Below are positions 6,468 to 14,340 of a DNA stretch of 23,776 nucleotides, piece by piece. Position 1 is the stretch's first letter. Every line of letters starts with the position of its first letter. The notes below the pieces were generated by a model. That model saw only the letters and a list, made by a program, of their open reading frames with translations, had not been told where the DNA came from and ran no database searches. Source of the stretch: a virus; IMG/VR virus record IMGVR_UViG_3300006921_000156, positions 1 to 23,776 of that record; one strand, written 5' to 3'. A program made the position numbers and the translations under genes.

Positions 6468-7423
6468 TGATAAGAGTACATTATTTAGAAAACGTTCCTT
6501 GGGATAGGGAACACTTAAGTTATTTTAAAAGATTCACAAAATATTTACAGACTAAATTTACAGTAGAAGTTAAAACATATAAACCAGAAGAGACTTTAGA
6601 CTTATGTGTTGATATACCACCATTTGAAAAACCTAAAATTAGTGATGTTGACTTTGTTATAGAGAATACAGAGTTAAAAAAAATAAAAATCTTTTCTTTT
6701 ACAGAATACTTTTTACATTATTTAACACACTGGAGTAAAAGTGAGCATGTAGATAGTATACATCTAGGTCATTTTTCTTACCACTGGTTATATAATTGGT
6801 GTAAATCAGATAACAACTTACACAACATACACAAAATAAAACCTTTTACTTTTTTATCTTATGCACCATTTGACCCTACACCCTATAGAAACAAAAGAGA
6901 AAATGATAAGTTATTCTATTTAGGTAGTGGTGTTAATAGTTATAGAGAGACAGTAAAAATAATAAACGAGAAAGGTTATTTACAACCTCTAATAAATGTA
7001 GACCATAAAAATTATTTAGAATTACTCAGTAAACAAAAAATAGCTTTATCTCATTACTTAGATTTAAGTAAAAACGTTAACCATTATGAACATACAGGAG
7101 AGTTTTGTTATAGAGATATAGAAATGATGGCTTTAGGTATACCTTTTGTAAGAATGGAATTTAGAGATACTACTTACGAACCAATGTTACCTAACGTACA
7201 CTATATACCTATTTTAAGAGAAGATTGTTTCTTAGCTTATGAAAAAAATGGTAATGAAGGTGTAGCAGATCTATACATAGGAAAGTACTTAGAGGTAAAA
7301 CAAGATGAAGAGTACTTAAATTATATTTCAAAGAATCAAATTGAATGGTACGATAGAAACAATAAATCACCTGAATCAGAAGAACAAACATATAAATTAT
7401 TAAACTTAAAAGAATGGGAGTAG
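6467..7423 (+). CDS. Probable GT-B-like glycosyltransferase
   Basis: This is a 318-residue protein. The N-terminal half looks like the acceptor domain of a GT-B enzyme. The C-terminal half has FYLGSG, an LPNVHYIPI stretch and a conserved-looking GEFCYRDIEMMALGIPFVRM segment (about residues 210-230), which resembles the donor-site helix region of GT-B transferases where EAMA-G-P is typical. No signal peptide or membrane segment is seen. The TAATG overlap with the upstream gene and the 10-base overlap with the next show tight translational coupling. Donor and acceptor cannot be predicted. The assignment rests mainly on that C-terminal motif and the context. Confidence 0.6.
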   Translation: MIRVHYLENVPWDREHLSYFKRFTKYLQTKFTVEVKTYKPEETLDLCVDIPPFEKPKISDVDFVIENTELKKIKIFSFTEYFLHYLTHWSKSEHVDSIHLGHFSYHWLYNWCKSDNNLHNIHKIKPFTFLSYAPFDPTPYRNKRENDKLFYLGSGVNSYRETVKIINEKGYLQPLINVDHKNYLELLSKQKIALSHYLDLSKNVNHYEHTGEFCYRDIEMMALGIPFVRMEFRDTTYEPMLPNVHYIPILREDCFLAYEKNGNEGVADLYIGKYLEVKQDEEYLNYISKNQIEWYDRNNKSPESEEQTYKLLNLKEWE

Positions 7424-7998
7424 TAGGACATACAGCTTATGAAGGACTAACAGTACAGCAGCATAACGATGTATTTAAAGTATTTGATGACTTTTTAGCA
7501 GACATTAAACCAGATAGAATACTGGAAATAGGTACTGCTGGTGGAGGTTTAACTTTATTTATAAGACATAATTTACCAGATACACCTATACTAACATTTG
7601 AAGTATTTGATAGAGAGTATTACCAAAGACTTAAAGATAATAATGTAGATGTAAGAATAGAAAATATTTTTAACCATGCATACAATGCTTTAGAAAAACC
7701 AGAAGCAATAGAATCTTATATACAGCAAGAAGGTACAACATTAGTTTTATGTGACGGTGGTCATAAAATAGGAGAGTTTAACTCTATAGCTCCTTTACTT
7801 AAAAAAGGAGATTTTATTATGGCTCATGATTATGTAGCTAACAAAGAAGAATTCGATAAAAATTACTACAATAAGATATGGAACTGGATGGAAATACAAG
7901 ATTCAGACATACAACAAGTATCAGAAGAACAAAACTTAATAAATTATAACCAGGAAAACTTTAGTAAAGTAGTATGGGTATGCAAAAGAAAACAATGA
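7414..7998 (+). CDS. Class I SAM-dependent methyltransferase (CmcI-like)
   Basis: This 194-residue single-domain enzyme has the SAM-binding motif I LEIGTAGGG at 37-45 and an acidic post-I strand end (TFEVFD, 61-66). LVLCDGGHK at about 110-118 and GDFIMAHDY at 132-140 resemble the cephalosporin hydroxylase/macrocin O-methyltransferase group, which uses an aspartate-histidine metal site near the catalytic centre. The expected reaction is O-methylation of a sugar or other small group, here probably a glycan built by the neighbouring transferases. The length suits a minimal domain. It overlaps both neighbours: 10 bases upstream and an ATGA overlap with the next start. Confidence 0.75.
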   Translation: MGVVGHTAYEGLTVQQHNDVFKVFDDFLADIKPDRILEIGTAGGGLTLFIRHNLPDTPILTFEVFDREYYQRLKDNNVDVRIENIFNHAYNALEKPEAIESYIQQEGTTLVLCDGGHKIGEFNSIAPLLKKGDFIMAHDYVANKEEFDKNYYNKIWNWMEIQDSDIQQVSEEQNLINYNQENFSKVVWVCKRKQ

Positions 7999-9614
7999 CA
8001 ACATTAGTAACAGGTTTATGGGATTTAAAAAGAGGTGAGTTAGGTAATAACTTTACAAGAGGTTATGACCATTACTTAGAATGCTTTGAAAAATTACTTA
8101 AGTTAGACGTTAATCTAATTGTATTTGGTGATAAAGAGTTAGAAGACTTTGTAAACAAACGTAGAGAAACTAATATACAGTTTATATACAGAGAGTTAGA
8201 TTGGTTTGAGAATGAGTTCTTTAATACCATACAAGAGTTAAGACAAGATGATGACTGGTATAGTCAAGTAGGTTGGTTAGCTGAATCACCACAAGCAAAA
8301 TTAGAGTATTATAATCCAGTAGTTATGTCTAAAATGATGCTACTGCATGATGCTAAATTATTAGATGGCTTTAACAGCGATTATATGTACTGGATAGATG
8401 CAGGTTTAGCTAATACAGTAAACCTAGATACATACGTAAATAATAATACGTTAAATACAATTAGTAATAAATTAAAAGACTTCTTATTTGTTACTTATCC
8501 TTATAATGCAACTGCTGAGATACATGGTTTTAAATACCCAGACATAAACAAATATGCAGGTGAAGAAGTAAAATTAGTAGGAAGAGGAGGATTCTTTGGT
8601 GGTAAAAAGAGTATTATAAATACAGTAATGAATGAATACTATAGACTTGTTGAAAATACTTTATCAGCAGGTTATATGGGTACAGAAGAAAGTATCTTTG
8701 CTATTATGCTATATAAACTACCAGACATTATCTCTTACCATATGATAGAAGAAAATGGTTTACTATATAAAGTATTTCAAGATGCAATAGATAATAAAAC
8801 TATAGTACAAAAAAATAAACATAAAGATAAAATAGAGAACACAGGACTCTATGTAATAACGTTTAACTCTCCTAATCAATTTGAAACTCTTATAAAGAGT
8901 ATAGAACTATATGATAAGACTTTGTTAGATACAAAGAAATACTTATTAGATAACTCTACGGACGATAGTACAAAAGTGAAATACGTAGAATTGTGTAAAA
9001 AGTACGATTTCGAAATGATAGGTACTGGAGAAAATATAGGCATATGTGGAGGAAGACAGTATATAGCAGAACATTTCGATAAAACAGACTTAGATAGTTA
9101 TTTTTTCTTTGAAGATGATATGTTCTTTTACAACGGTAAAGAGAATACCTGTAGAAATGGATTCAATAGATACTTTAACAATTTTTTTACAAAAATAAAA
9201 GAAATAGTATACGAAGAAGGTTTTGACTTTCTAAAATTAAACTTTAGTGAGTTTTTTGGTGATAACCAGCATCAATGGTCTTGGCATAACTTACCTCAAG
9301 ATAAAAGAGATAGGTTCTTTCCAGGTATAACTGAAAAACCATTTACTAAATACAACAACATTAAAAGCTTTAACGGTATACCTTATGCAACAGGTGAGGT
9401 TTATTATTGCAATTGGCCACAACTTGTAACAAGAGAGGGTAACCGTAAATTATTTTTAGAGACAACTTGGGAATATCCGTACGAACAAACATGGATGTCG
9501 TTTATTTACCAAAAGACTAGAGAAGGTTATATAAAACCAGGGATTTTGTTAGCAACACCAACAGAGCATGATAGATTCGAACATTATGATGCTGATTTAC
9601 GTAGAGAAAACTAA
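7995..9614 (+). CDS. Two-domain glycosyltransferase: HtrL/YibB-like plus GT2-like
   Basis: I place the start at the ATG that overlaps the upstream TGA (ATGA), giving 539 residues; an in-frame ATG at 7974 would add seven. The N-terminal half begins TTLVTGLWDLKRGELGNNF and carries YWIDAG, as in the HtrL/YibB (WlaTC-like) family of putative glycosyltransferases. From about residue 283 a second transferase begins with TGLYVITFNSPNQFETLIKS. It continues with DNSTDDST and a metal-binding FFFEDDMFF motif, typical of GT-A family 2 enzymes. Two active sites in one chain suggest sequential sugar additions. It is the last gene of the cassette and ends 12 bases before a hairpin that precedes the scaffold gene. 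Confidence 0.75.
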   Translation: MTTLVTGLWDLKRGELGNNFTRGYDHYLECFEKLLKLDVNLIVFGDKELEDFVNKRRETNIQFIYRELDWFENEFFNTIQELRQDDDWYSQVGWLAESPQAKLEYYNPVVMSKMMLLHDAKLLDGFNSDYMYWIDAGLANTVNLDTYVNNNTLNTISNKLKDFLFVTYPYNATAEIHGFKYPDINKYAGEEVKLVGRGGFFGGKKSIINTVMNEYYRLVENTLSAGYMGTEESIFAIMLYKLPDIISYHMIEENGLLYKVFQDAIDNKTIVQKNKHKDKIENTGLYVITFNSPNQFETLIKSIELYDKTLLDTKKYLLDNSTDDSTKVKYVELCKKYDFEMIGTGENIGICGGRQYIAEHFDKTDLDSYFFFEDDMFFYNGKENTCRNGFNRYFNNFFTKIKEIVYEEGFDFLKLNFSEFFGDNQHQWSWHNLPQDKRDRFFPGITEKPFTKYNNIKSFNGIPYATGEVYYCNWPQLVTREGNRKLFLETTWEYPYEQTWMSFIYQKTREGYIKPGILLATPTEHDRFEHYDADLRREN

Positions 9615-9626
9615 ATATATATTCTA

Positions 9627-9676
9627 TTTAGGGTCAAGCCTATTTATTTTTATAGGAAATTACTTTTAACCCTAAA
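9627..9676 (+). terminator. Nested hairpin upstream of the scaffold gene
   Basis: The outer arms TTTAGGGT (9627-9634) and ACCCTAAA (9669-9676) are perfect 8-base complements. Inside, CCTAT (9639-9643) pairs with ATAGG (9652-9656). The structure ends 11 bases before the scaffold ATG. It could be a terminator for the glycosylation cassette, a processing site or a translational control element. There is only a short T-run after it. Confidence 0.5.
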
Positions 9677-9687
9677 AATCTTTTAAT

Positions 9688-10419
9688 ATGAACAAAGATC
9701 AATTAAAGGAGCTTGTAAAAAAGTATTTTTCACTTACCGAAATGACTGAAACGGAAAACTCTTCAGAGGAAAAGCAAAACTTTGATTCAGCTACTTTAGT
9801 AGACGGAACAAAAATTACGAACAAAAAAGATTCTTCTTTTGCTGTTGGTGATGAATTGTACGTAGAAACGGAAGCTGGCGAAGAAGTATTGGCACCTAGT
9901 GGGGAGCATACTACTGAGAGTGGTATAACTGTAACAGTAGACGGTGAAGGAAAAATCACTGGAATAGCTCGCCCAGACGGAGACGATTCTGGTTCATTAG
10001 CAGAACACGAAGAAGATATGAAGGACCTTGATAAAGGACCTGCAAAAATCATCCAAGCAGAAGCTACTGAATTATCAGAAGACTCTAAAGCGGTTAAGTT
10101 AGAAGAAGATGAAGAATCTATGAATGATCATTATCCTGAAGAGGAAACAATGGACATTAAAGAAGAAATCATTGAAGCTATCATGACTGAAGTAGGACCT
10201 GCAATAGAGGAACTACGCAAAAAAATGACTGAGCACGAAGATATGTTGACAGAACACGAGGAAAAAATGAGTGAGTACATGAGTGCTCCATCATCTAAAC
10301 CGACTGCAGAATCAAGATATGCTAAGTCTAGAAATAACTTCGAAAAACCTAAAGCAGTGTACAATCAAAAGAGGTACGAAAAAGCTTTATTTAAATTAAC
10401 AAACTCTAAAAATCAATAA
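9688..10419 (+). CDS. Capsid scaffolding protein
   Basis: This 243-residue acidic protein lies 2 bases upstream of the major capsid gene. Residues 33-95 contain a DGT-based segment (ATLVDGTKITNK, FAVGDELYVETEAGEEVLAP, TVTVDGEGKITGI) that I recognise from scaffold-like proteins of marine phages. Residues 150-195 are a charged coiled coil (EEIIEAIMTEVGPAIEELRK, EHEDMLTEHEEKMSEYM). The C-terminus turns basic (KSRNNFEKPKAVYNQKRYEKALFK), as expected for the helix-turn-helix that contacts capsid subunits in scaffolds. It should nucleate the prohead and be removed by the protease at 2539. The G/C-richer codons (GAA, GAC, ACG) differ from the tail fibre genes. Confidence 0.75.
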   Translation: MNKDQLKELVKKYFSLTEMTETENSSEEKQNFDSATLVDGTKITNKKDSSFAVGDELYVETEAGEEVLAPSGEHTTESGITVTVDGEGKITGIARPDGDDSGSLAEHEEDMKDLDKGPAKIIQAEATELSEDSKAVKLEEDEESMNDHYPEEETMDIKEEIIEAIMTEVGPAIEELRKKMTEHEDMLTEHEEKMSEYMSAPSSKPTAESRYAKSRNNFEKPKAVYNQKRYEKALFKLTNSKNQ

Positions 10420-10421
10420 TT

Positions 10422-11372
10422 ATGGCACTAGATGTATCAGCATTAAATGACTTTAATAATGAGTTAGCAGGTAAATTAGTCTTAGACTCAGTTTATACTG
10501 GTAACACAGCAGAGTACGTTAGCGTTCAGGAAGGCATCAAATTTCAAGAGCCTCTTAATCTTGTATCAGTAGCACCTTACTTCCAAGGAGGTAACGCCGT
10601 TTCAACTGCTTCAGGATCAGCTGACTTTACTCAACGTAACATAACCGTCACAAAAAGAACGGCTTATGATGCATGGAACTTGCAACTTCTTACGGAGAAG
10701 TATACAGGTAAAGCTTTCCTTCCAGAGGGAAGTTATGAGGACACAATGACAATCTTAACAGAAATGTCTGCAGACCTTGTAAAAAAATCACAACAAAACA
10801 ACGATGACTTTATTTGGAACTCTATTAGTGGATCAACATTCGCTAATTCAACTGTAGTACCTCAAGCAGATGGATTCAAGACTTTAATCTCAGGATCTAC
10901 TTCAGGTGTTAACGTAGCAACAGGAATTGGAGCTAACGCAATAACTGCATCAACTGCTTACGACCAGATCTCTACAATGTTAGAATCTGTAGACGTAAAC
11001 GTACTAGATGCTCCAGACCTAACAGTATGGTGTGGAACTTCAGTATTCCAAAGAATAATCAACGGATTAACTACTCAAAACTTATTCCACTTTGACCCTA
11101 CAACAGTAGCTAAAAGAGGAGGTTTTTACGAAGTCCCATTACCGGGTTACCCTAATATTTCTATAATTGGGACTTACGGTTTAAGATCTTCGGAGAGAGT
11201 AATAATTGGACCAGCATCTGATATGGTAGTAGGAACAGATTTATCTTCTGATACTACAAACTTCCAAATGTGGTACGATATTAATGGAGATTCCCTTAAA
11301 TATAGATTAAGAAATAAATTAGGTGTACAAGTTGGTCACCCAGAATATTTCGTATCTAACGACCAAGCGTAA
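10422..11372 (+). CDS. Major capsid protein
   Basis: This 316-residue protein directly follows the scaffold. It shows an N-terminal region without a long delta domain, a central segment FTQRNITVTKRTAYDAWNLQ that reads like the E-loop/spine region of an HK97-fold capsid, and a C-terminal half with LTVWCGTSVFQRIINGL and a final strand SLKYRLRNKLGVQVGHPEYF. The codon choice is unusually rich in C-ending codons (AAC, GAC, TAC, TTC) compared with the accessory genes, as often seen for highly expressed genes. It is 2 bases downstream of the scaffold, and a terminator-like hairpin follows. HK97 fold is inferred from context and pattern rather than a search. Confidence 0.8.
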   Translation: MALDVSALNDFNNELAGKLVLDSVYTGNTAEYVSVQEGIKFQEPLNLVSVAPYFQGGNAVSTASGSADFTQRNITVTKRTAYDAWNLQLLTEKYTGKAFLPEGSYEDTMTILTEMSADLVKKSQQNNDDFIWNSISGSTFANSTVVPQADGFKTLISGSTSGVNVATGIGANAITASTAYDQISTMLESVDVNVLDAPDLTVWCGTSVFQRIINGLTTQNLFHFDPTTVAKRGGFYEVPLPGYPNISIIGTYGLRSSERVIIGPASDMVVGTDLSSDTTNFQMWYDINGDSLKYRLRNKLGVQVGHPEYFVSNDQA

Positions 11373-11394
11373 ATAGAAGCTTTATACAGTATAT

Positions 11395-11427
11395 GGGGTT
11401 TTAATTAACCCCTAATACTATTTTTTT
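11395..11427 (+). terminator. Terminator-like hairpin after the capsid gene
   Basis: GGGGTT (11395-11400) pairs with AACCCC (11407-11412) around a TTAATT loop, followed after 8 bases by a run of seven T (11421-11427). It lies 23 bases after the capsid stop and only about 20 bases before the next start codon. It may be a partial terminator or an mRNA 3'-end stabiliser. Confidence 0.65.
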
Positions 11428-11447
11428 AACCTTTAAAAAATAACATT

Positions 11448-11990
11448 ATGGCATGTAATTTAAGTAGCGGATTTTCTTTAGGATGTCGTGACAATATTGG
11501 GGGCATAAAAAACTTATATATCTTATCTGGATCAGTAACTAGTGTTACAGCATCATCTGGTGCTATTAGTAACATAGCAGGTACAGGTACTTTCTTTAAG
11601 TTTGAGCTACCAAGAAATGTCGGTGACTTTACAGAAACTCCAACACCAAGTTTAGAAAACGGAACAGTTTTTTATTCTCAGGTAACAAATTTAGCTATGC
11701 ATAAGTTACAAGCTTCTATAAGAAATCAAGTAAAAGTATTAGTTCAAAACCCTGATCTAAAGATTGTTGTTGAAACAAACAACGGTACAGACGATTATGT
11801 AGGACAATTCTTTTATGTAGGAAGATACAGAGGAAGCACTGTAACAGGTGGAACAGGTGGTACCGGAACTGCAATGGGAGATGCAAATCAATATGCATTA
11901 ACTTTTGAAGCAATGGAACCTTATCCAGCAGAAGAAATCACCACTACTGGTGTATTAACTGATGCGTTAACTACTATCACAGTTAGCTAA
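11448..11990 (+). CDS. Probable major tail (tube) protein
   Basis: This is a 180-residue, beta-rich protein of alternating polar/hydrophobic strands. The opening CNLSSGFSLGCRDNIGGIKN, with LYILSGSVTSV after it, resembles the start of tail tube or major tail proteins in Bacteroidota phages and prophages (a CRD-IGGIK motif). The middle has TVFYSQVTNLAMHKLQASIR, then KIVVETNNGTDDYVGQFFYV, a Gly/Thr-rich loop (TGGTGGTGTA) and a final strand QYALTFEAMEPYPAEE. The gene stands alone between two hairpins, as expected for a tail protein needed in many copies. It could instead be another tail or decoration protein. Confidence 0.6.
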   Translation: MACNLSSGFSLGCRDNIGGIKNLYILSGSVTSVTASSGAISNIAGTGTFFKFELPRNVGDFTETPTPSLENGTVFYSQVTNLAMHKLQASIRNQVKVLVQNPDLKIVVETNNGTDDYVGQFFYVGRYRGSTVTGGTGGTGTAMGDANQYALTFEAMEPYPAEEITTTGVLTDALTTITVS

Positions 11991-12002
11991 ACTGAATAAG
12001 AA

Positions 12003-12037
12003 TAAGGGTTGGTTTAATTATCAACCCCTATTTTTTT
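12003..12037 (+). terminator. Terminator-like hairpin after the tail tube gene
   Basis: GGGTTG (12006-12011) pairs with CAACCC (12022-12027), and TA/TA pairs flank it beyond one mismatch. CTATTTTTTT follows. It has the same design as the hairpin at 11395-11427, including CCCCTA before the T-run, and ends about 12 bases before the next ATG. Confidence 0.65.
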
Positions 12038-12048
12038 AATTTAAAGAT

Positions 12049-12498
12049 ATGTTAAACATATACCCTACTCAAGCAACAGGAAGTGTTGCAATATGGCCAG
12101 CAACTGGTAGTCGTACTGGTGCTAACTATAAACTAGAGCTAACTAATGACATGAATATGAATTCATCGTCATTTTCTTTGTCTCTAACAAACACTCCTAA
12201 TAACCTAAGTGAGTATATGCAGTTAGATTATCTTTCAGGCTCTGCAGGTATACCAAGTGCTAGCGGTTTATATAGTTATGAATTAAAAGCAGATATAGCA
12301 GGAGGACAATTAAAATGGACTGAAGCTTCTAATTTATGGACAGCTATTCAAAGTCAATGGACTAACGTTACAACAGCAAGTGGAATATTTGAAACAATAG
12401 ACAGTGGTAGAGCATTTGTATATGGAACTAATGATCCAGAGTTTACAGAAAACATTACCTCAAATGAAAACGGTACTTATATAACTTACTATTCATAA
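12049..12498 (+). CDS. Unknown structural protein, beta-rich
   Basis: This 149-residue protein lies between the tail tube candidate and the portal. It is rich in Ser, Thr, Asn and Tyr and looks all-beta: MLNIYPTQATGSVAIWPAT, YKLELTNDMNMNSSSFSLSL, GLYSYELKADIAGGQLKWTE, SGRAFVYGTNDPEFTENITS. No catalytic motif, signal peptide or membrane segment is present. Its position suggests a virion component, such as a decoration or tail-associated protein. Small proteins of this general style are common in marine phage structural modules. It ends 1 base before the portal start, so the two are probably coupled. Confidence 0.6.
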   Translation: MLNIYPTQATGSVAIWPATGSRTGANYKLELTNDMNMNSSSFSLSLTNTPNNLSEYMQLDYLSGSAGIPSASGLYSYELKADIAGGQLKWTEASNLWTAIQSQWTNVTTASGIFETIDSGRAFVYGTNDPEFTENITSNENGTYITYYS

Positions 12499-12499
12499 A

Positions 12500-13738
12500 A
12501 TGGCAGATAATAAAAAATTTAATTTTACAAAAATTAATAACTCCAAGTTAAGAGAATTTAACCATAAGGAGTATAAAAAAGATAAAAACGAGAAGTTCGT
12601 AAAAAATGGAGACGATAATATGTTTCCACAACACTTAATTGAAATGTATAATAAAAGTTCTGTTAACGCAGCTTGTATTAATGCTATAGTTGAAGGTATT
12701 ATAGGACAAGGGTTAACAGCTAACGATGAAGAATACACAAAGAGAGCTAATTCAGCTGGTGAAAGTTGGAATGACATATTCACTAAATGTTCTCTAGATT
12801 TTAAACTCCACGGTTCGTTCGCCATGGAAATAGTTTACAGTAATGACAGAACTAGGCTAGAGGCTTATCATGTTGACTTTAGTTATCTAAGAGCTAAAGA
12901 AAAGAATAAGTACGGCCACATCCCTGGTTATTTTATCTCAGAAGAATGGGACAGAAAAAATAGATTTTCAGGTATTGTTTATAAAAGCGAGGATAATATG
13001 GACTATCTGCCAGTATACAATCCCGATAAAAAACAAGAAGAACCTCATCAAATCTATGTTCACAGAGACTACAGACCAGGGCAATCTTACTATCCTCTAC
13101 CGGATTACGTAGGAGCATTAAGAATTATCGAACTAGATACTTCTATTGATGACTTTCACGTAAACAATATTAAGAATGGTTTAGCACCATCACTTAGTAT
13201 TACCACTTTTACAAATGGTACTCCGGATCAATTAAGAGAGATAGAACAACAGCTATTAGCAAATTATGGTGGTACTAACAATGCAGGTTCACTTATGTAT
13301 ATTGACGTACCAGAAAAAGAAATGGCACCAGTAATTACTCCAATACCTCAAAATGGAGCTGATGGGTACTATACTACCATTAATGATTTAGTAATGCAGA
13401 AGATTTTAACTGCACACAGAATTACTAGTCCAATGCTATTAGGTATCAAAACAGAAGGACAACTTGGTGGAAGAGCAGAGTTAATAGATGCTAATTTATT
13501 ATTTATGAATTTAGTTATCTTACCTTTCCAGCAAGACCTATTAGGCTGTTTTGAAATGATAATGTCATTTAACTATCCTGATGTAGTGTTAGGTATAGAG
13601 CAAAAAAGATTACTAGAAGATGGAGAGCAAGATGAAGAAGTAATCGTTGGAACAGACACAACAGATGCTGAAGAAGAAGCAGTAAGTGATGAAAACGTCA
13701 CAGATACTGACACAGAAGGTGAACCTTTATTAGCTTAA
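12500..13738 (+). CDS. Portal protein
   Basis: This 412-residue protein should form the dodecameric ring through which DNA enters and leaves the head. Evidence includes the N-terminal FVKNGDDNMFPQHLIEMYNKS block and the SSVNAACINAIVEGIIGQGL helix. A wing region with FKLHGSFAMEIVYS and the stem helices (TTINDLVMQKILTAHRITSP followed by MLLGIKTEGQLGGRAELIDA) are typical of PBSX/SPP1-like portals. The acidic C-terminus (EEAVSDENVTDTDTEGE) is unstructured. The start ATG lies 1 base after the previous stop. The gene comes after the capsid gene rather than before it, the reverse of the usual order. Confidence 0.88.
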   Translation: MADNKKFNFTKINNSKLREFNHKEYKKDKNEKFVKNGDDNMFPQHLIEMYNKSSVNAACINAIVEGIIGQGLTANDEEYTKRANSAGESWNDIFTKCSLDFKLHGSFAMEIVYSNDRTRLEAYHVDFSYLRAKEKNKYGHIPGYFISEEWDRKNRFSGIVYKSEDNMDYLPVYNPDKKQEEPHQIYVHRDYRPGQSYYPLPDYVGALRIIELDTSIDDFHVNNIKNGLAPSLSITTFTNGTPDQLREIEQQLLANYGGTNNAGSLMYIDVPEKEMAPVITPIPQNGADGYYTTINDLVMQKILTAHRITSPMLLGIKTEGQLGGRAELIDANLLFMNLVILPFQQDLLGCFEMIMSFNYPDVVLGIEQKRLLEDGEQDEEVIVGTDTTDAEEEAVSDENVTDTDTEGEPLLA

Positions 13739-13740
13739 AT

Positions 13741-13755
13741 CTATTTAATAGTATG
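13741..13755 (+). promoter_or_regulatory. Repeated translation leader, variant copy (CTATTTAATAGTATG)
   Basis: This third copy of the leader differs at one base from those ending at 955 and 2541 over the last 15 bases. It starts 3 bases after the portal stop codon and ends in the adaptor start codon. Confidence 0.5.
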
Positions 13756-14340
13756 ACAACCACCTTTTTAATTTCAGAAGCAAAAATAAGAAGCTTTACT
13801 AGCTTGAATGATGCTGTTGATTCAGCACTTATTAAGAACTGTATAAGAACAGCTCAAGATGTATGGCTACAAAATATAATTGGTACCGTACTATACAATA
13901 AACTTTTATCTGATGTTGATGCAGGTACGTTAACAGGTAACTATAAAGGATTAGTTGATGACTACATACAAGACTTTTTATTGTATGCAGCTTATTACGA
14001 AACTTTAGAAGAGATTTACCTAAGACCAAGAAACAATGGTTTACTAAGACCTAATGGAGGAGAGAACTCTGACCCAGTTGAAAGAGATCTTTATGATATG
14101 AAAAGACAGAGCATTAGAAACAAAATGGACTACTACAGTCAAAGACTAACAGAATACATCTTAGAGGAAGATAATCTATTTCCAGAGTTATCACAAGATA
14201 CTAAATTATACCAACAGCTACCAGACTATACTAATAAGTATAAAAATCCATTTGTAATGAGAGGTAGTTACTATTTAGATTTTGCTAGAGAGTACGGGAT
14301 TAGAACATACGATACAAGATACAAACAATACCCTCAATAA
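13753..14340 (+). CDS. Head-tail adaptor/connector protein
   Basis: This 195-residue helical protein follows the portal. The segment LIKNCIRTAQDVWLQNIIGT leading into VLYNKLLSDVDAGTLTGNYK and LVDDYIQDFLLYAAYYE resembles the helical connector (gp6/gp15-like) proteins that plug onto the portal ring in Bacteroidota phages. The C-terminus is Tyr/Arg-rich (YYLDFAREYGIRTYDTRYKQ). Its stop overlaps the tail fibre start by one base (TAATG). Order and size support a connector, though a tail completion protein is possible. Confidence 0.68.
   Translation: MTTTFLISEAKIRSFTSLNDAVDSALIKNCIRTAQDVWLQNIIGTVLYNKLLSDVDAGTLTGNYKGLVDDYIQDFLLYAAYYETLEEIYLRPRNNGLLRPNGGENSDPVERDLYDMKRQSIRNKMDYYSQRLTEYILEEDNLFPELSQDTKLYQQLPDYTNKYKNPFVMRGSYYLDFAREYGIRTYDTRYKQYPQ

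Noticed and set aside
9699-10052. Open 117-codon frame on the minus strand opposite the scaffold gene
   Set aside because: It is Ser/Val-rich and mirrors the acidic GAA/GAC/ACT codons of the scaffold; it has no leader and no motif, so it is a shadow of the real gene.
12493-12825. Open 110-codon minus-strand frame opposite the portal N-terminus
   Set aside because: It has Leu/Ser-rich antisense composition and runs against a clear portal gene with no regulatory signals.
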